Source: Mycolicibacterium iranicum (GTDB lineage Bacteria > Actinomycetota > Actinomycetes > Mycobacteriales > Mycobacteriaceae). From it: a stretch of DNA of 64,000 nt. Each line of letters begins with the position of its first letter. Position 1 is the first letter of the stretch. Positions 33,742 through 42,234 of this stretch are shown here, one piece after another. A program made the position numbers and the translations under genes. The notes beneath the pieces were generated by a model, which did not search any database, was not told the DNA's origin, and saw only the letters and a list, made by a program, of their open reading frames with translations. Location of the stretch: the NCBI RefSeq assembly GCF_014190915.1, contig NZ_JACHVU010000015.1, positions 26,323 through 90,322 on the forward strand, given 5' to 3'.

Positions 33742-34275
33742 ATGGACTTCGGTTCCGGCCGGGCGATCGAGATCGCGCCGTTCCATTCTCGTGGGTCACT
33801 GAAGGGCTTCGTCGTGTCAGGCCGGTGGCCGGACTCCACGAAGGAGTGGGCCCAGCTGCTCATGGTCGCCGTCCGGGTCGCCTCCATGCCGGGCCTGCTG
33901 TCGACGACCACGATCTTCGGCGTCCGTGAAGAACTGCCGGACGAACCCGAGCCGGGCACCGTCGGCCTGGTCCTGGCCGAGGGAACTGTCGTCGGAGACG
34001 CGGCGGTGCCGCCGGGCCACTTCGCCGATCGGCAGCCGCCGGCGCTGATGATGCTGCATCCCCCCTCGGAGACGACGCCCTCGCTGCCCGAGTGCACCGG
34101 AGCGGCGTCGGGGTGCGTCCTGCTGCCCGGCCTGCCGCATCTCGGCCTGGAGCATCGGGCCGCGTGGGTGGAGGCCGAATCCGACGGCACGGTCACGTCG
34201 ATGGTGAGCCGGGTCGGGGTCGATCCGATCAGCCACCCGGACACCGCGATTCTGGCCATGCTTCTGGCCGCCTGA
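33742..34275 (+). CDS. Conserved protein, Rv3847 homologue
   Basis: A 177-residue soluble protein, the same length as Rv3847. ATG at 33742 is preceded by GGGAGG. It starts MDFGSGRAIEIAPFHSRG and has a Pro-rich middle (EELPDEPEPG, PPGHFADRQPP). No catalytic motif is recognised. It is followed by the long espR upstream region. Confidence 0.82.
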   Translation: MDFGSGRAIEIAPFHSRGSLKGFVVSGRWPDSTKEWAQLLMVAVRVASMPGLLSTTTIFGVREELPDEPEPGTVGLVLAEGTVVGDAAVPPGHFADRQPPALMMLHPPSETTPSLPECTGAASGCVLLPGLPHLGLEHRAAWVEAESDGTVTSMVSRVGVDPISHPDTAILAMLLAA

Positions 34276-34733
34276 GCGCGTCACCTCGGGGCCTGCCACT
34301 GGCTACTGACAGTTTCACAGGCTGTCCTTTCCTGGGCGCTTGCTCGAGTTTGCACTTTCACATGGCGTGCAGCGGGTCCGCCGGCGTGGTGAGCTCGGCA
34401 GAACCGGGTTTCCTCAGCAAACGCTCAGGGGCATGAGGTAGACCAGAGGGCATCGTTGCCAGCGGTAACAAATGGGGCTGCTGTGACTCGCGCCATCGAA
34501 AGTGGCGCGAGTATCGTTACAACGGTCGCGTTAGTATTTGCTTAACCGCACCGTACGATCGCTGTACAAAGTGCGAGTGTTTGCGCCGTTCACGCCAGCA
34601 GCGGCGCACCGCTTCCGCGAACCGAGTTCACTTTTACCCGGTTTGCACTTGGTTGTGGCCACAACTGTCGCTACGATGATCAGCAAATACGCCGCCCTAT
34701 GAAACCGCTCGCTTGTCTGTGGAGGTCAATACG
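34276..34733 (+). promoter_or_regulatory. espR upstream region with repeated TTTGC motifs
   Basis: A 458-bp AT-richer spacer without a gene. TTTGC occurs at 34349-34353, 34537-34541, 34580-34584 and 34642-34646, and its complement GCAAA at 34417-34421 and 34683-34687. EspR is reported to prefer TTTGC[TC][GA]-type sites bound by dimers at a distance, and to bind its own promoter. The region therefore looks like an autoregulatory array with room for DNA looping. GGAGG at 34721-34725 is the ribosome-binding site of espR. Confidence 0.6.
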
Positions 34734-35132
34734 ATGAGCAACACGTTTGCCGCTCGCCTCAATCGCCTGTTCGACACCGTCTACCCGCCAGGACGTGGCC
34801 CGCACACCTCGGCCGAGGTGATCGCCGCGCTCAAGGCCGAGGGTGTCACCATGTCGGCCCCGTACCTGTCGCAGCTGCGTTCCGGCAACCGAACCAACCC
34901 CTCCGTGGCAACCATGGCGGCGCTTGCCAACTTCTTCCGCATCAAGCCCGCGTACTTCACCGACGACGAGTACTACGAGAAGCTCGACAAGGAGCTCACC
35001 CTGCTCGCCGGCATGCGGGACGAAGGCGTTCGCCGGATTGCGGCCCGCACGGTCGGTCTCTCGGCGGAAGCCAAGCAGGACATCGTCCAGAAGGTCGACG
35101 AACTGCGTCGTCGCGAGAACCTCGACGATTAG
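34734..35132 (+). CDS. espR: EspR nucleoid-associated regulator
   Basis: A 132-residue DNA-binding protein, the exact length of M. tuberculosis EspR. An N-terminal XRE/SinR-like helix-turn-helix (about 5-75; APYLSQLRSGNRTNPSVATM carries the recognition helix) is followed by a short C-terminal dimerisation domain (about 85-130). In M. tuberculosis it controls espACD (ESX-1 secretion) and many wall genes. ATG at 34734 with GGAGG 9-13 nt upstream; an earlier start at 34713 has no such site. It is convergent with the ImmA/DUF6545 pair. Confidence 0.95.
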   Translation: MSNTFAARLNRLFDTVYPPGRGPHTSAEVIAALKAEGVTMSAPYLSQLRSGNRTNPSVATMAALANFFRIKPAYFTDDEYYEKLDKELTLLAGMRDEGVRRIAARTVGLSAEAKQDIVQKVDELRRRENLDD

Positions 35133-35170
35133 CCCGCTGTCGGTGCGTGCTGGGCGGTCGGCAACGGCAC

Positions 35171-36337
35171 CTACTCGGCCTCGTCGACTGCGGCCGGAAA
35201 ACCACTGCTGAGCAGTCGGTATTGGCGGGCGATCTCGAGAATCCACTCCCGGTCGGAATAGCTTGCAGGCTGGCGCAGCCATGCCAGCCCGGGGAACTTC
35301 TCCCGGCCGCCTCCGGCGGCGTCGTCCCTACCGTCGAAGATCCATTCGGCGACGGCGCGCGCCTGCTCGGTCGGTGACGCATCGGGAGCTTCCAGCTCCG
35401 CGCGTTCCACGAGTTCGTCGAGGTCGGTGATCTCGACCCCGGCGGGGTCGACCGGGCGCAGCGCGCCGTCGGCGGCCGTGGCCTCCAGGAACAGCGCGTC
35501 GGAGATCAGGGACATCCGCTCGGCGACACGGAAGACCAGCGGTCCCCTCGGCCGCACCCCGATACCGACGTCGGGATGGCGGCGTCCGAGCTCGTCGAGC
35601 AGCGGCTGGATCACCCTCAGCTCCCGGCGCGCACCGAACCAGTCCTCCAGGCTCGGCAGCAGGGAACCGGCCGCGACGATCAGCATCGCGCAGCCGAGCA
35701 GGGTGGCGGCCGCGCCGACACCGACCAGGCCGGTCGTGCCCGCCACGCGCAGCAGGAAAAAGGCCAGCGCCAGCACGATCAGGACGATGCCGATCGTGAA
35801 GACGAACAACGCCCTTCCGCGCCGGGTCCGATTCGAGTGCCGTAGGCCCGCCCAGGCCACCAGGCTCAGCGCCAGCAGCACGTAGAGCAGCGGGAGCAGC
35901 CACGGTGCGGCGTTGCCGCCGGCGCCGAGATTGCGCCGCAGGTACTCCTCGGGCGCCATCTCCGGCTGCTGGCCCGCGAGCAGGAACAGGGCCAGGCTGA
36001 CGACGGCGATCACCGCGGCGACGGCGTACTGCGCGAGGGCGATCTTCTTGGCGGCCGCCGGTCTGCGGTTCGACGAGACCGTGGTGATCATCACGCAGCT
36101 GCCCGCCGCACACCCGATCAGCGCGACCTGGCTGAGCCCCATGGAGATGTTCGGCCAGCGCAGCATGGTGTCGATGAGCAGGGTCAGCGGTTGCCAGTTG
36201 AGAGCCGCGACCACGCCGAGGCTGCCCAGCGCGAGGATCATCGCGGTGCTCACCAGCGACTGCTTGTTCACCAGCGCCCAGCCGATCCGCAGGCCGGTCG
36301 CCAATCCGAGGAGACCGGCGATCACCCAGACGATCAA
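35171..36337 (-). CDS. MAB_1171c-type (DUF6545) membrane protein
   Basis: A 388-residue protein with about seven to eight transmembrane helices in the first 240 residues and a soluble C-terminal domain carrying RRELRVIQPLLDELGRRHPDVG ... VAERMSLISDALFL, the pattern of the actinobacterial MAB_1171c/DUF6545 family. The start is probably TTG at 36335-36337, overlapping the protease TGA (TTGA); GTG at 36325 is an alternative. It is translationally coupled to an ImmA/IrrE protease gene, the usual partner of this family. Its biochemical role is unknown; transport or signalling is suggested for the family. Confidence 0.78.
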   Translation of the reverse strand: MIVWVIAGLLGLATGLRIGWALVNKQSLVSTAMILALGSLGVVAALNWQPLTLLIDTMLRWPNISMGLSQVALIGCAAGSCVMITTVSSNRRPAAAKKIALAQYAVAAVIAVVSLALFLLAGQQPEMAPEEYLRRNLGAGGNAAPWLLPLLYVLLALSLVAWAGLRHSNRTRRGRALFVFTIGIVLIVLALAFFLLRVAGTTGLVGVGAAATLLGCAMLIVAAGSLLPSLEDWFGARRELRVIQPLLDELGRRHPDVGIGVRPRGPLVFRVAERMSLISDALFLEATAADGALRPVDPAGVEITDLDELVERAELEAPDASPTEQARAVAEWIFDGRDDAAGGGREKFPGLAWLRQPASYSDREWILEIARQYRLLSSGFPAAVDEAE

Positions 36338-36825
36338 CCAAACGCCTCTCCGAGTCGGACCTGCACGATCGACGAACGGTCCGACGGTAGCCGCCCCAGC
36401 CGGTAGATCAGCAGCGCCGCGAAATCCTCGGCCTCCTGCTCGGCGTCCTCGCCGCTGGGGCCCATGCATCCGGTGCGCTGATTGAGCATGTAGCCGATCA
36501 GGTCGGAGCTGGCGAGCTCCGTGCTCTCCCTGGCCGCCTGCACGACCGGAATGCCCTCGTGCCCGAGGACGAGGTGGCCGAGTTCGTGGGCGAGTGTGCG
36601 GTCCCACGCCGGCAGGCCCTGCTGGATCAGGAAGACGTCGCGGTCGGCATATTGGCGCCACTGGCCGGACACTCCGGGCGGCAGTTCCGCGGTCGTGAGT
36701 TCGATGGGACGGCCCCGGCTCTCGCTGACGGCCTCGACCAGACGGGGCAGCGACACCTCACCCCGTCGTGGAGCCAGATCGAGCACGTCACTGACTGCGC
36801 GCGTGACGCTTCGGCTCGCAGGCAT
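36334..36825 (-). CDS. ImmA/IrrE-family metallopeptidase
   Basis: A 163-residue protein with HELGHLVLGHEG near residue 79 (HExxH plus a downstream His region) and a later acidic stretch EDAEQEAEDFAALL that supplies the third zinc ligand, as in ImmA/IrrE (DUF955) proteases. Such enzymes cleave XRE-type repressors. Here the nearest XRE-type protein is EspR, encoded 1.2 kb away. The stop overlaps the start of the DUF6545 gene. Confidence 0.88.
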   Translation of the reverse strand: MPASRSVTRAVSDVLDLAPRRGEVSLPRLVEAVSESRGRPIELTTAELPPGVSGQWRQYADRDVFLIQQGLPAWDRTLAHELGHLVLGHEGIPVVQAARESTELASSDLIGYMLNQRTGCMGPSGEDAEQEAEDFAALLIYRLGRLPSDRSSIVQVRLGEAFG

Positions 36826-36885
36826 GATTTCCCCCTCTCGATGGTTTCCACTATGCGCCGCCCACCCTTGCCCATGGGCGGTTCT

Positions 36886-37875
36886 CTAGTTCATGAAGCG
36901 CGTTCTCCCGCTTGTGCGCACGCCGTGCGCCGCCTTCGCCTGCCGATAGCCGAGCAGCCCGCCGGCACCGGTCAGAACCAGGATCCCTGCCAGACCCGGC
37001 AGCGCCAAGACGGCGATCTGCGGGATTCCCGCCGTGCGCAGGTACTCGCCGTAACCCGGCCGGCCGACCGACACCGGCATCCCGAGGCTGCCCCCGGCGG
37101 CCGCCGCAGGCACGGGCTCCGGGCCTGCCGGCGAGGGCGCTGCCTGTCGCGGGGCCGGGGGCCCGGGTTCGACGCGCCCGCCGCCCGAGGCAGCACCGGG
37201 TGTTCCGCCGGGTGCCGCCCCGGGGGTGACGGCGGGGCTGAGCGCGAGCGGGGCCGGCAGGACCAGCGGCACGCTGATCGGGGCTTCGGCCACCTCACTG
37301 CCGGCGATGTCGCTGCCCAGGATGTCGATCGGCACGATGTCGATCACATCCGATCCGCCCGGGCGCCCACCGGCGGGCAGCCCGGTCTGGGGCCCGCCCA
37401 CCGGGCGGTCGTCGTCGGGCCCGTAATCGTTGTCGTTGTCGGGACGCTCCGGGCGCTCGGGCCGAGGCCAGGGCCACGGCCAGCCCGGGTCGCAGTCGTC
37501 GCCGCCGTCCTCGCAGCAGGGGGGCGGGAGCACGGGCTTCTCCTGCGGCTCCTCCCCCGGCTCGCGGCCTGCGCCGCCGTCGGCGTCCGTGTCGACAGCG
37601 GTCGGGACCGGCTCCTCGGCTGCGGCCTCGCCCCTGCCTGCGGCCTCGTCCTTGCCGGCGGCCTCGTCCTTGCCGGGGGCGTCGTCCTTGCCGGGGGCGT
37701 CAGATGCGCGGTCGGCGGGCACCTCGGTGGGGTTACCCCGTTCGCCGCGTTCAACCGAACTGTCGGGATCCGCCGGCCCCGGGTCGGCCGAAGCGGTCGC
37801 AGCACCGCCGCCGCCGGCCAGTAGTCCCGAGGCCAGCAAGCAGGTCGCCGCCGCGACACGCGCCCGCGAACCCAC
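36886..37875 (-). CDS. Secreted Pro/Gly-rich, C-terminally membrane-anchored protein
   Basis: A 329-residue protein from GTG at 37873-37875 with GGAGGGTGG about 8-16 nt upstream; an upstream ATG at 37936-37938 is less likely. It has a signal peptide (about 1-30, ending TASADPG), KDEAAGKDEAAG-type short acidic repeats, a CCEDGGDDC cluster, PWPWPRPERPERP, and a long Pro/Gly/Ala region. Near the end lies one transmembrane helix (IAVLALPGLAGILVLTGAGGLLGY) and a basic tail, arranged like a wall-spanning surface protein. No known domain. It lies 60 bp upstream of the ImmA gene on the same strand. Confidence 0.75.
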   Translation of the reverse strand: MGSRARVAAATCLLASGLLAGGGGAATASADPGPADPDSSVERGERGNPTEVPADRASDAPGKDDAPGKDEAAGKDEAAGRGEAAAEEPVPTAVDTDADGGAGREPGEEPQEKPVLPPPCCEDGGDDCDPGWPWPWPRPERPERPDNDNDYGPDDDRPVGGPQTGLPAGGRPGGSDVIDIVPIDILGSDIAGSEVAEAPISVPLVLPAPLALSPAVTPGAAPGGTPGAASGGGRVEPGPPAPRQAAPSPAGPEPVPAAAAGGSLGMPVSVGRPGYGEYLRTAGIPQIAVLALPGLAGILVLTGAGGLLGYRQAKAAHGVRTSGRTRFMN

Positions 37876-38083
37876 GTCGTTACCACCCTCCGACGGACCT
37901 GGCCCGTCTGACCCCGATGTGCGTCGATTGTTGCACAAACCCCCTTTTCCGTTTGCTGGGAAGGGGAAACCACCCGTGCACCGGGGAGCGCGACACCTGC
38001 GGTGCGCGGCGAACGATAGGGTTGGGCGTCACCGCCCCGTTCCGGGTGGTACGTGCCGATGAGAGAGCTGGGAGGCCGCAGGG

Positions 38084-38740
38084 ATGGCCCTGTTCAAGCG
38101 ACGCAAATCCCGCGCGACCCGCAAGGCCGAGGCCCGCGCGATCAAGGCCAAGGCCAAACTCGAAGCAAAGCTGTCGGCGAAGAACGACGTCCGCCGGTTC
38201 AAGTCCGAGCAGAAGGCGCAGACCCGCGCACTCAAAGCCCATGTGCGGGCGCAGCGCGAGAGCGACCGCGCCGCACTCAGAATCGCCGAGACGCAGCTGA
38301 AGGCGGTCCGGGAGGGCAAGCTGTTCTCCCCCGGCAAGGTGCGCAGGGTGCTGACCATCACCCGTTTGCTGGCGCCGGTGGCGGTGCCGCTGGTGTACCG
38401 CGCCTCGATCGCCGCCCGCGGCCTGATCGACGAGCGCCGGGCCGATCAGCTCGGCGTGCCGCTGAGCCAGCTCGGGCAGTTCTCCGGGCACGGCGCGCAG
38501 CTGTCGGCCCGCATCGCCGGCGCCGAGCAGTCCCTGCGCATGCTGTCGGAGAAGCGCCCCAAGGACGCCGAGACCAAGCAGTTCGTCACCGCGATCACCG
38601 AGCGTCTCAGCGATCTCGGTGCCGCCGTGGCCGCCGCCGAGAACATGCCGTCGGCCCGCCGCCGTGGCGCGCACGCGTCGATCGCCGAGCAGCTCGACGG
38701 CATCGACGCCGACCTGATGGCGCGCCTGGGCGTCGTCTGA
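38084..38740 (+). CDS. Conserved basic protein, Rv3850 homologue (DUF6474)
   Basis: A 218-residue protein. The first 75 residues are Lys/Arg/Ala-rich and likely helical or coiled-coil (MALFKRRKSRATRKAEARAI), a weakly hydrophobic segment follows near 85-105 (LAPVAVPLVYRASIAARGL), and a helical C-terminus ends DLMARLGVV. In M. tuberculosis its orthologue directly follows espR; here three genes separate them. Function unknown. Confidence 0.83.
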   Translation: MALFKRRKSRATRKAEARAIKAKAKLEAKLSAKNDVRRFKSEQKAQTRALKAHVRAQRESDRAALRIAETQLKAVREGKLFSPGKVRRVLTITRLLAPVAVPLVYRASIAARGLIDERRADQLGVPLSQLGQFSGHGAQLSARIAGAEQSLRMLSEKRPKDAETKQFVTAITERLSDLGAAVAAAENMPSARRRGAHASIAEQLDGIDADLMARLGVV

Positions 38741-38747
38741 CCCGTCG

Positions 38748-39266
38748 GTGAAAGCCCCTGCGCGGCTGCGCGGTTCGGCGGTGGGGCTGCTGACCGCAGC
38801 CCTCACCCCGGCGGCGCACGGCCTCGGCGGAGGCGGCGGCCCGGCCGGACCGGTCCTGCTCCAGCTGCTGGTGACGGCGGCGGTGGCGGGCTTCGCGGCC
38901 GCCACCCTCTCCCGTGCGCACGACGTGCGGGTCCTCGCCGCTGTGCTGACGGTCGGGCAGCTCGCCGGCCACGCGCTGCTGGCCGCCCAGCCCCACGACC
39001 ACGGACACGGCGACGCCCTCGCCGTATCGGCCATGGTGGTCGCCCATGTCGCGGCGATCGCCGTCGGCGCCGCGCTGATCAGCGTCGGCGACCGGCTCGG
39101 CCACGCGCTCTCGCGCGCCGTGCGGGCCGTCACCCGGCTCACGTGCCGGCCCGCGACCAAGCCACCCGCCGCGGCATTGCCCGCCTCGCATCACCCTCGG
39201 CACGCGACGCTGATGGTCGCGTCCTCGATGCCTCACCGGGGTCCGCCGGCGCTCGCCGCCCGCTGA
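38748..39266 (+). CDS. His-rich membrane protein of the copper locus
   Basis: A 172-residue protein with about four hydrophobic segments and a His-rich loop (AAQPHDHGHGDALA) plus a C-terminal HHPRH, potential metal ligands. GTG start 7 bp after the previous stop. It lies 35 bp before copC and is probably co-transcribed with copC-copD, suggesting a role in copper import or sensing. No recognised family name. Confidence 0.72.
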   Translation: MKAPARLRGSAVGLLTAALTPAAHGLGGGGGPAGPVLLQLLVTAAVAGFAAATLSRAHDVRVLAAVLTVGQLAGHALLAAQPHDHGHGDALAVSAMVVAHVAAIAVGAALISVGDRLGHALSRAVRAVTRLTCRPATKPPAAALPASHHPRHATLMVASSMPHRGPPALAAR

Positions 39267-39301
39267 CACACCCCGACCCTCTCTGAAGAAAGCATCAAGC
39301 A

Positions 39302-39880
39302 ATGACGTCACTTCAGCGTGCGCTGCACGCTTTGCTCGTGGCGGCGATGACCGCGGGCCTGCTGGCCGGCGGGCTCGGCGCCGCAGGATCCGCCTGGGCG
39401 CACGCCGCCCGCATCGCCAGCGACCCGGCCGAGGATGCGACGCTGCCACGTCCACCGGCGAGCGTCAGCGCGACGTTCAACGAGGCCATGCAGGCCCGGT
39501 TCGCGGCGATGACGGTCATCGGACCCGACGGCGAGCAGTGGTCCGACGGTGACCCCGGCGTCGACGGCCCGGTCATCCGCGTCGCCCTGAAACCGGGGGG
39601 ACCCGCCGGCACCTACACGGCGAACTACCGCGCCACGTCCGCGGACGGACACGTCGTGACCGGATCGTGGTCCTACGAGGTCGCTGCGCCCGCGCCGGCG
39701 AACGGGCCGGCCGCTGCGCCCACGCCCCCCTCCTCGTCCGCGGCGCCCGACACGGCGTCCGGCACGTCGACGGGGTCGCCCGACAGTGCCCCGGACGGCC
39801 CGCCGGTGTGGCCATTCGTGGCCGCCGCGACCGCGATCGTGGCCGCGGGCGCGCTGTGGGCGGTCCGGCGCAGGTCGTGA
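39302..39880 (+). CDS. copC: CopC-domain copper-binding protein
   Basis: A 192-residue exported protein: signal peptide (about 1-33), then a CopC beta-barrel starting AHAARIASDPAEDATL, with the second conserved His in SADGHVVTGSWSYEV. The first His of the mature protein and this His are the usual Cu(II) ligands. A Pro/Ser/Ala linker and a C-terminal transmembrane helix (VWPFVAAATAIVAAGALWAV) tether it to the membrane. Its TGA overlaps the GTG of copD. Confidence 0.87.
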   Translation: MTSLQRALHALLVAAMTAGLLAGGLGAAGSAWAHAARIASDPAEDATLPRPPASVSATFNEAMQARFAAMTVIGPDGEQWSDGDPGVDGPVIRVALKPGGPAGTYTANYRATSADGHVVTGSWSYEVAAPAPANGPAAAPTPPSSSAAPDTASGTSTGSPDSAPDGPPVWPFVAAATAIVAAGALWAVRRRS

Positions 39881-40800
39881 CGCACCGTCGCGCGGTGGCC
39901 GGCGGCGTGCTCGTCACCGTCGCGGCGTGCGTCCTGGCGTGGGGGCTGGCCTATCCGGCGAGCGCTCTGGGCCCGGCTCTCGTGCGGGCCGTGGCAGACG
40001 CAGCGGCAGTCGTGACGCTCGGCCTGACCGTGGTTCCGGCACTCGACGGACCCCGGTATCGCGACGATTTGGTCCGCCGCCGACGCGCACCGCTGGTCCT
40101 GTCCTCGGCGGCCTGGCTGATCGCCGAGCTGGTGCGGTGGGTGCTGGCCGGCGCCGAAGCCGCCGGCACCGCCGTCACCGGCCTGGGCCTGCGGACCGCC
40201 GCGGAGTTCGCGCTGCAGACCTCTGCAGGGCGGGCAGGGGTCCTGACCGTGGTGGCCGCCGCCGTGGTGTGCGCGCTCGCCGCGGTGGCGCCCCGGCACG
40301 GGGCCGCGATGGCCGTCGCGGCCGGATGCGCCGGTATCGGGGTGCTCGGATATCCGATGACCGGGCACCTGTCGGACAGTGCGGTGGGTGGCATCGCCGT
40401 CGCCGTGCACGCGCTCGCCGCCGCGCTCTGGTGCGGTGTTCTGGCAGCTCTGGTGCTGACGGTCGATCACCGCGGCCAGTGGGCGCGCGTGCTGCCCCGG
40501 TTCTCCCAGCTGTCGCTGGGCTGCGTCGTCGTCCTGCTCGTCGGCGGGCTCGCCGGCGGTGCGGCCGTGCTCGGATCGGCGACCGAGCTCTTCGCGACGG
40601 GATACGGGCGCGTGCTCTCGGTCAAGATCGGACTGACGGCCGTGCTCATCGCGCTGGCGTGGCGCAACCGGGAGATCTGGCTGCCGTCGGCGCGGGCGCA
40701 CCGCAGCACCGCCGCGGTCTCGCGCACCCGCGCCCACGTCGAGCTGGCCTTGATGGCGGCAGCGCTGGCCGCCGCGGCCACGCTGTCGGTCACCGGGTGA
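39877..40800 (+). CDS. copD: CopD-family copper transport membrane protein
   Basis: A 307-residue polytopic membrane protein with about eight helices. GTG at 39877 overlaps the copC stop (GTGA). The CopD-type region includes VAVHALAAALWCGVLAALVLT and the Lys-containing GRVLSVKIGLTAVLIALAWRNR segment. CopC hands copper to CopD for uptake across the membrane. A much longer in-frame reading upstream through copC is a shadow. Confidence 0.85.
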   Translation: MTHRRAVAGGVLVTVAACVLAWGLAYPASALGPALVRAVADAAAVVTLGLTVVPALDGPRYRDDLVRRRRAPLVLSSAAWLIAELVRWVLAGAEAAGTAVTGLGLRTAAEFALQTSAGRAGVLTVVAAAVVCALAAVAPRHGAAMAVAAGCAGIGVLGYPMTGHLSDSAVGGIAVAVHALAAALWCGVLAALVLTVDHRGQWARVLPRFSQLSLGCVVVLLVGGLAGGAAVLGSATELFATGYGRVLSVKIGLTAVLIALAWRNREIWLPSARAHRSTAAVSRTRAHVELALMAAALAAAATLSVTG

Positions 40801-40843
40801 AGCGCGGGATCCGCTCGACCCGCGACCTGGCATGATGGTCCGC

Positions 40844-41413
40844 ATGGCAGACCAGCCGGATCGGACCGACGAAAGTCCGGATAGCGCAACCCCACCGGCT
40901 CAGCCCCCGGTGCCGCCCGCGCCCCCGGCGAAGAAGGCTGCGGCGAAGAAGGCCCCCGCCAAGAACACGCCCGCCGAGAAGGCGCCGGTGAAGAAGGCCC
41001 CCGCGAAGAAGGCGGCGGCCACACCGGCGAAGAAGGCGGCTCCCGCCAAGAAGGCGCCCGCCGACAAAGCGCCCGCCGACAAGGCACCGGCCAACAAGGC
41101 ACCGGCCAAGAAGGCCCCCGCGAAAGCAGTCCCACCGGCCACAGCGCCACCGGCCACCCCGCCCACCGCGCCACCCACAGCGCCACCGGCCACCGCGCCG
41201 GATTCACGCGCGGCCGTCGTCTCGGCCGCCGAAGAGGCTGCTGCGCAGGCGAAGTCGACGGTGGCCACGGCCAGCACCGCCGTCACCGCGCCCGTACCCG
41301 CGCCGCGTTCCGCGCCGAACGGCACCAGACTGCCGATCGCGGCGGCGGTCGTCACGGGAGTCCTCGCGATCCTCGTCGTGCTGATCGCTGCCCGTCGCGG
41401 CAACAGCAGATGA
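40844..41413 (+). CDS. hns: Hns-like Lys/Ala/Pro-rich membrane-tethered protein (Rv3852 homologue)
   Basis: A 189-residue protein with about 20 AKKAPAKKA/ADKAPA-type repeats (residues 20-95), a Pro/Thr/Ala-rich linker, and a C-terminal transmembrane helix (IAAAVVTGVLAILVVLIAA) with an RRGNSR tail. The basic repeats resemble histone H1 tails and bind DNA; the helix would hold DNA at the membrane. M. tuberculosis Rv3852 is 134 residues; the repeat zone is longer here. Start ATG at 40844. Confidence 0.87.
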   Translation: MADQPDRTDESPDSATPPAQPPVPPAPPAKKAAAKKAPAKNTPAEKAPVKKAPAKKAAATPAKKAAPAKKAPADKAPADKAPANKAPAKKAPAKAVPPATAPPATPPTAPPTAPPATAPDSRAAVVSAAEEAAAQAKSTVATASTAVTAPVPAPRSAPNGTRLPIAAAVVTGVLAILVVLIAARRGNSR

Positions 41414-41460
41414 CCCAATTCACTTGACCCTCACGCCACGTCAGGGTCGATAGTGGGGGC

Positions 41461-42222
41461 ATGACCACCACGCACTCCGTCGGCGCCGTCGCCGAACTCA
41501 CGGGTGTGTCCGTGCGCACCCTGCACCACTACGACCACATCGGCCTCGTGGTGCCCAGTGTCCGGACCGGCGCCGGTTATCGCGGGTACACCGATGCCGA
41601 CATCGAGCGCCTCCACCTGGCCCTGGTGTACCGGTCCGCCGGGCTGCCCCTCGACGAGATCCGGCGCGTGCTCGACGATCCCGGCGCCGACGTGCAGACC
41701 GTACTCACACATCAACACGCTCTCCTGCTGGCCCGGCAGGAGCAGCTGACAGCGACGATCCGGGCAGTGGAGGAACTGATGAGCGCGCACGGCAAGGGAA
41801 TTCAACTGACGGCCGCCGAACAGGCGGAGATCTTCGGCACCAACGCCTTTCACGACGAGTACGCCGAGGAGGCCGAGCAGCGCTGGGGTGACACCGACGC
41901 GTGGCAGCAGTCACGACAACGCACGTCATCCTTCACCAAGCAGGACTGGATCGACGTCAAGGCCGAGGGCGACGCGTTGCTCACGGATCTGGCGCACGCC
42001 AAGCGCGACGGCGTGACGCCGGGCTCGGCGCGGGCCGAGGAACTCCGCGAGCGCCATCGCCGGTCGATCCACCGGTTCTACGACTGCGACGAGCACATGC
42101 AGCAGTGTCTGGCCGAGATGTACATCGCCGACGAACGGTTCACCCGCTACTACGACGACGTCGAGCCCGGCCTGGCCCGGTATCTGCACGACGTCATCAT
42201 GGCCGGGCGATCGGGCGGCTGA
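41461..42222 (+). CDS. MerR-family regulator with TipAS domain
   Basis: A 253-residue regulator. The N-terminal MerR winged helix (residues 3-72; GAVAELTGVSVRTLHHYDHIGLV) is followed by a dimerising coiled coil (about 75-110) and a C-terminal TipAS-like ligand domain (about 120-245, with TKQDWIDVKAEGDALL and RHRRSIHRFYDCDEHM). TipA proteins sense thiopeptides and other hydrophobic drugs. It is followed by rraA 12 bp later and may share its transcript. Confidence 0.88.
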   Translation: MTTTHSVGAVAELTGVSVRTLHHYDHIGLVVPSVRTGAGYRGYTDADIERLHLALVYRSAGLPLDEIRRVLDDPGADVQTVLTHQHALLLARQEQLTATIRAVEELMSAHGKGIQLTAAEQAEIFGTNAFHDEYAEEAEQRWGDTDAWQQSRQRTSSFTKQDWIDVKAEGDALLTDLAHAKRDGVTPGSARAEELRERHRRSIHRFYDCDEHMQQCLAEMYIADERFTRYYDDVEPGLARYLHDVIMAGRSGG

Positions 42223-42234
42223 GATACTGACGGG

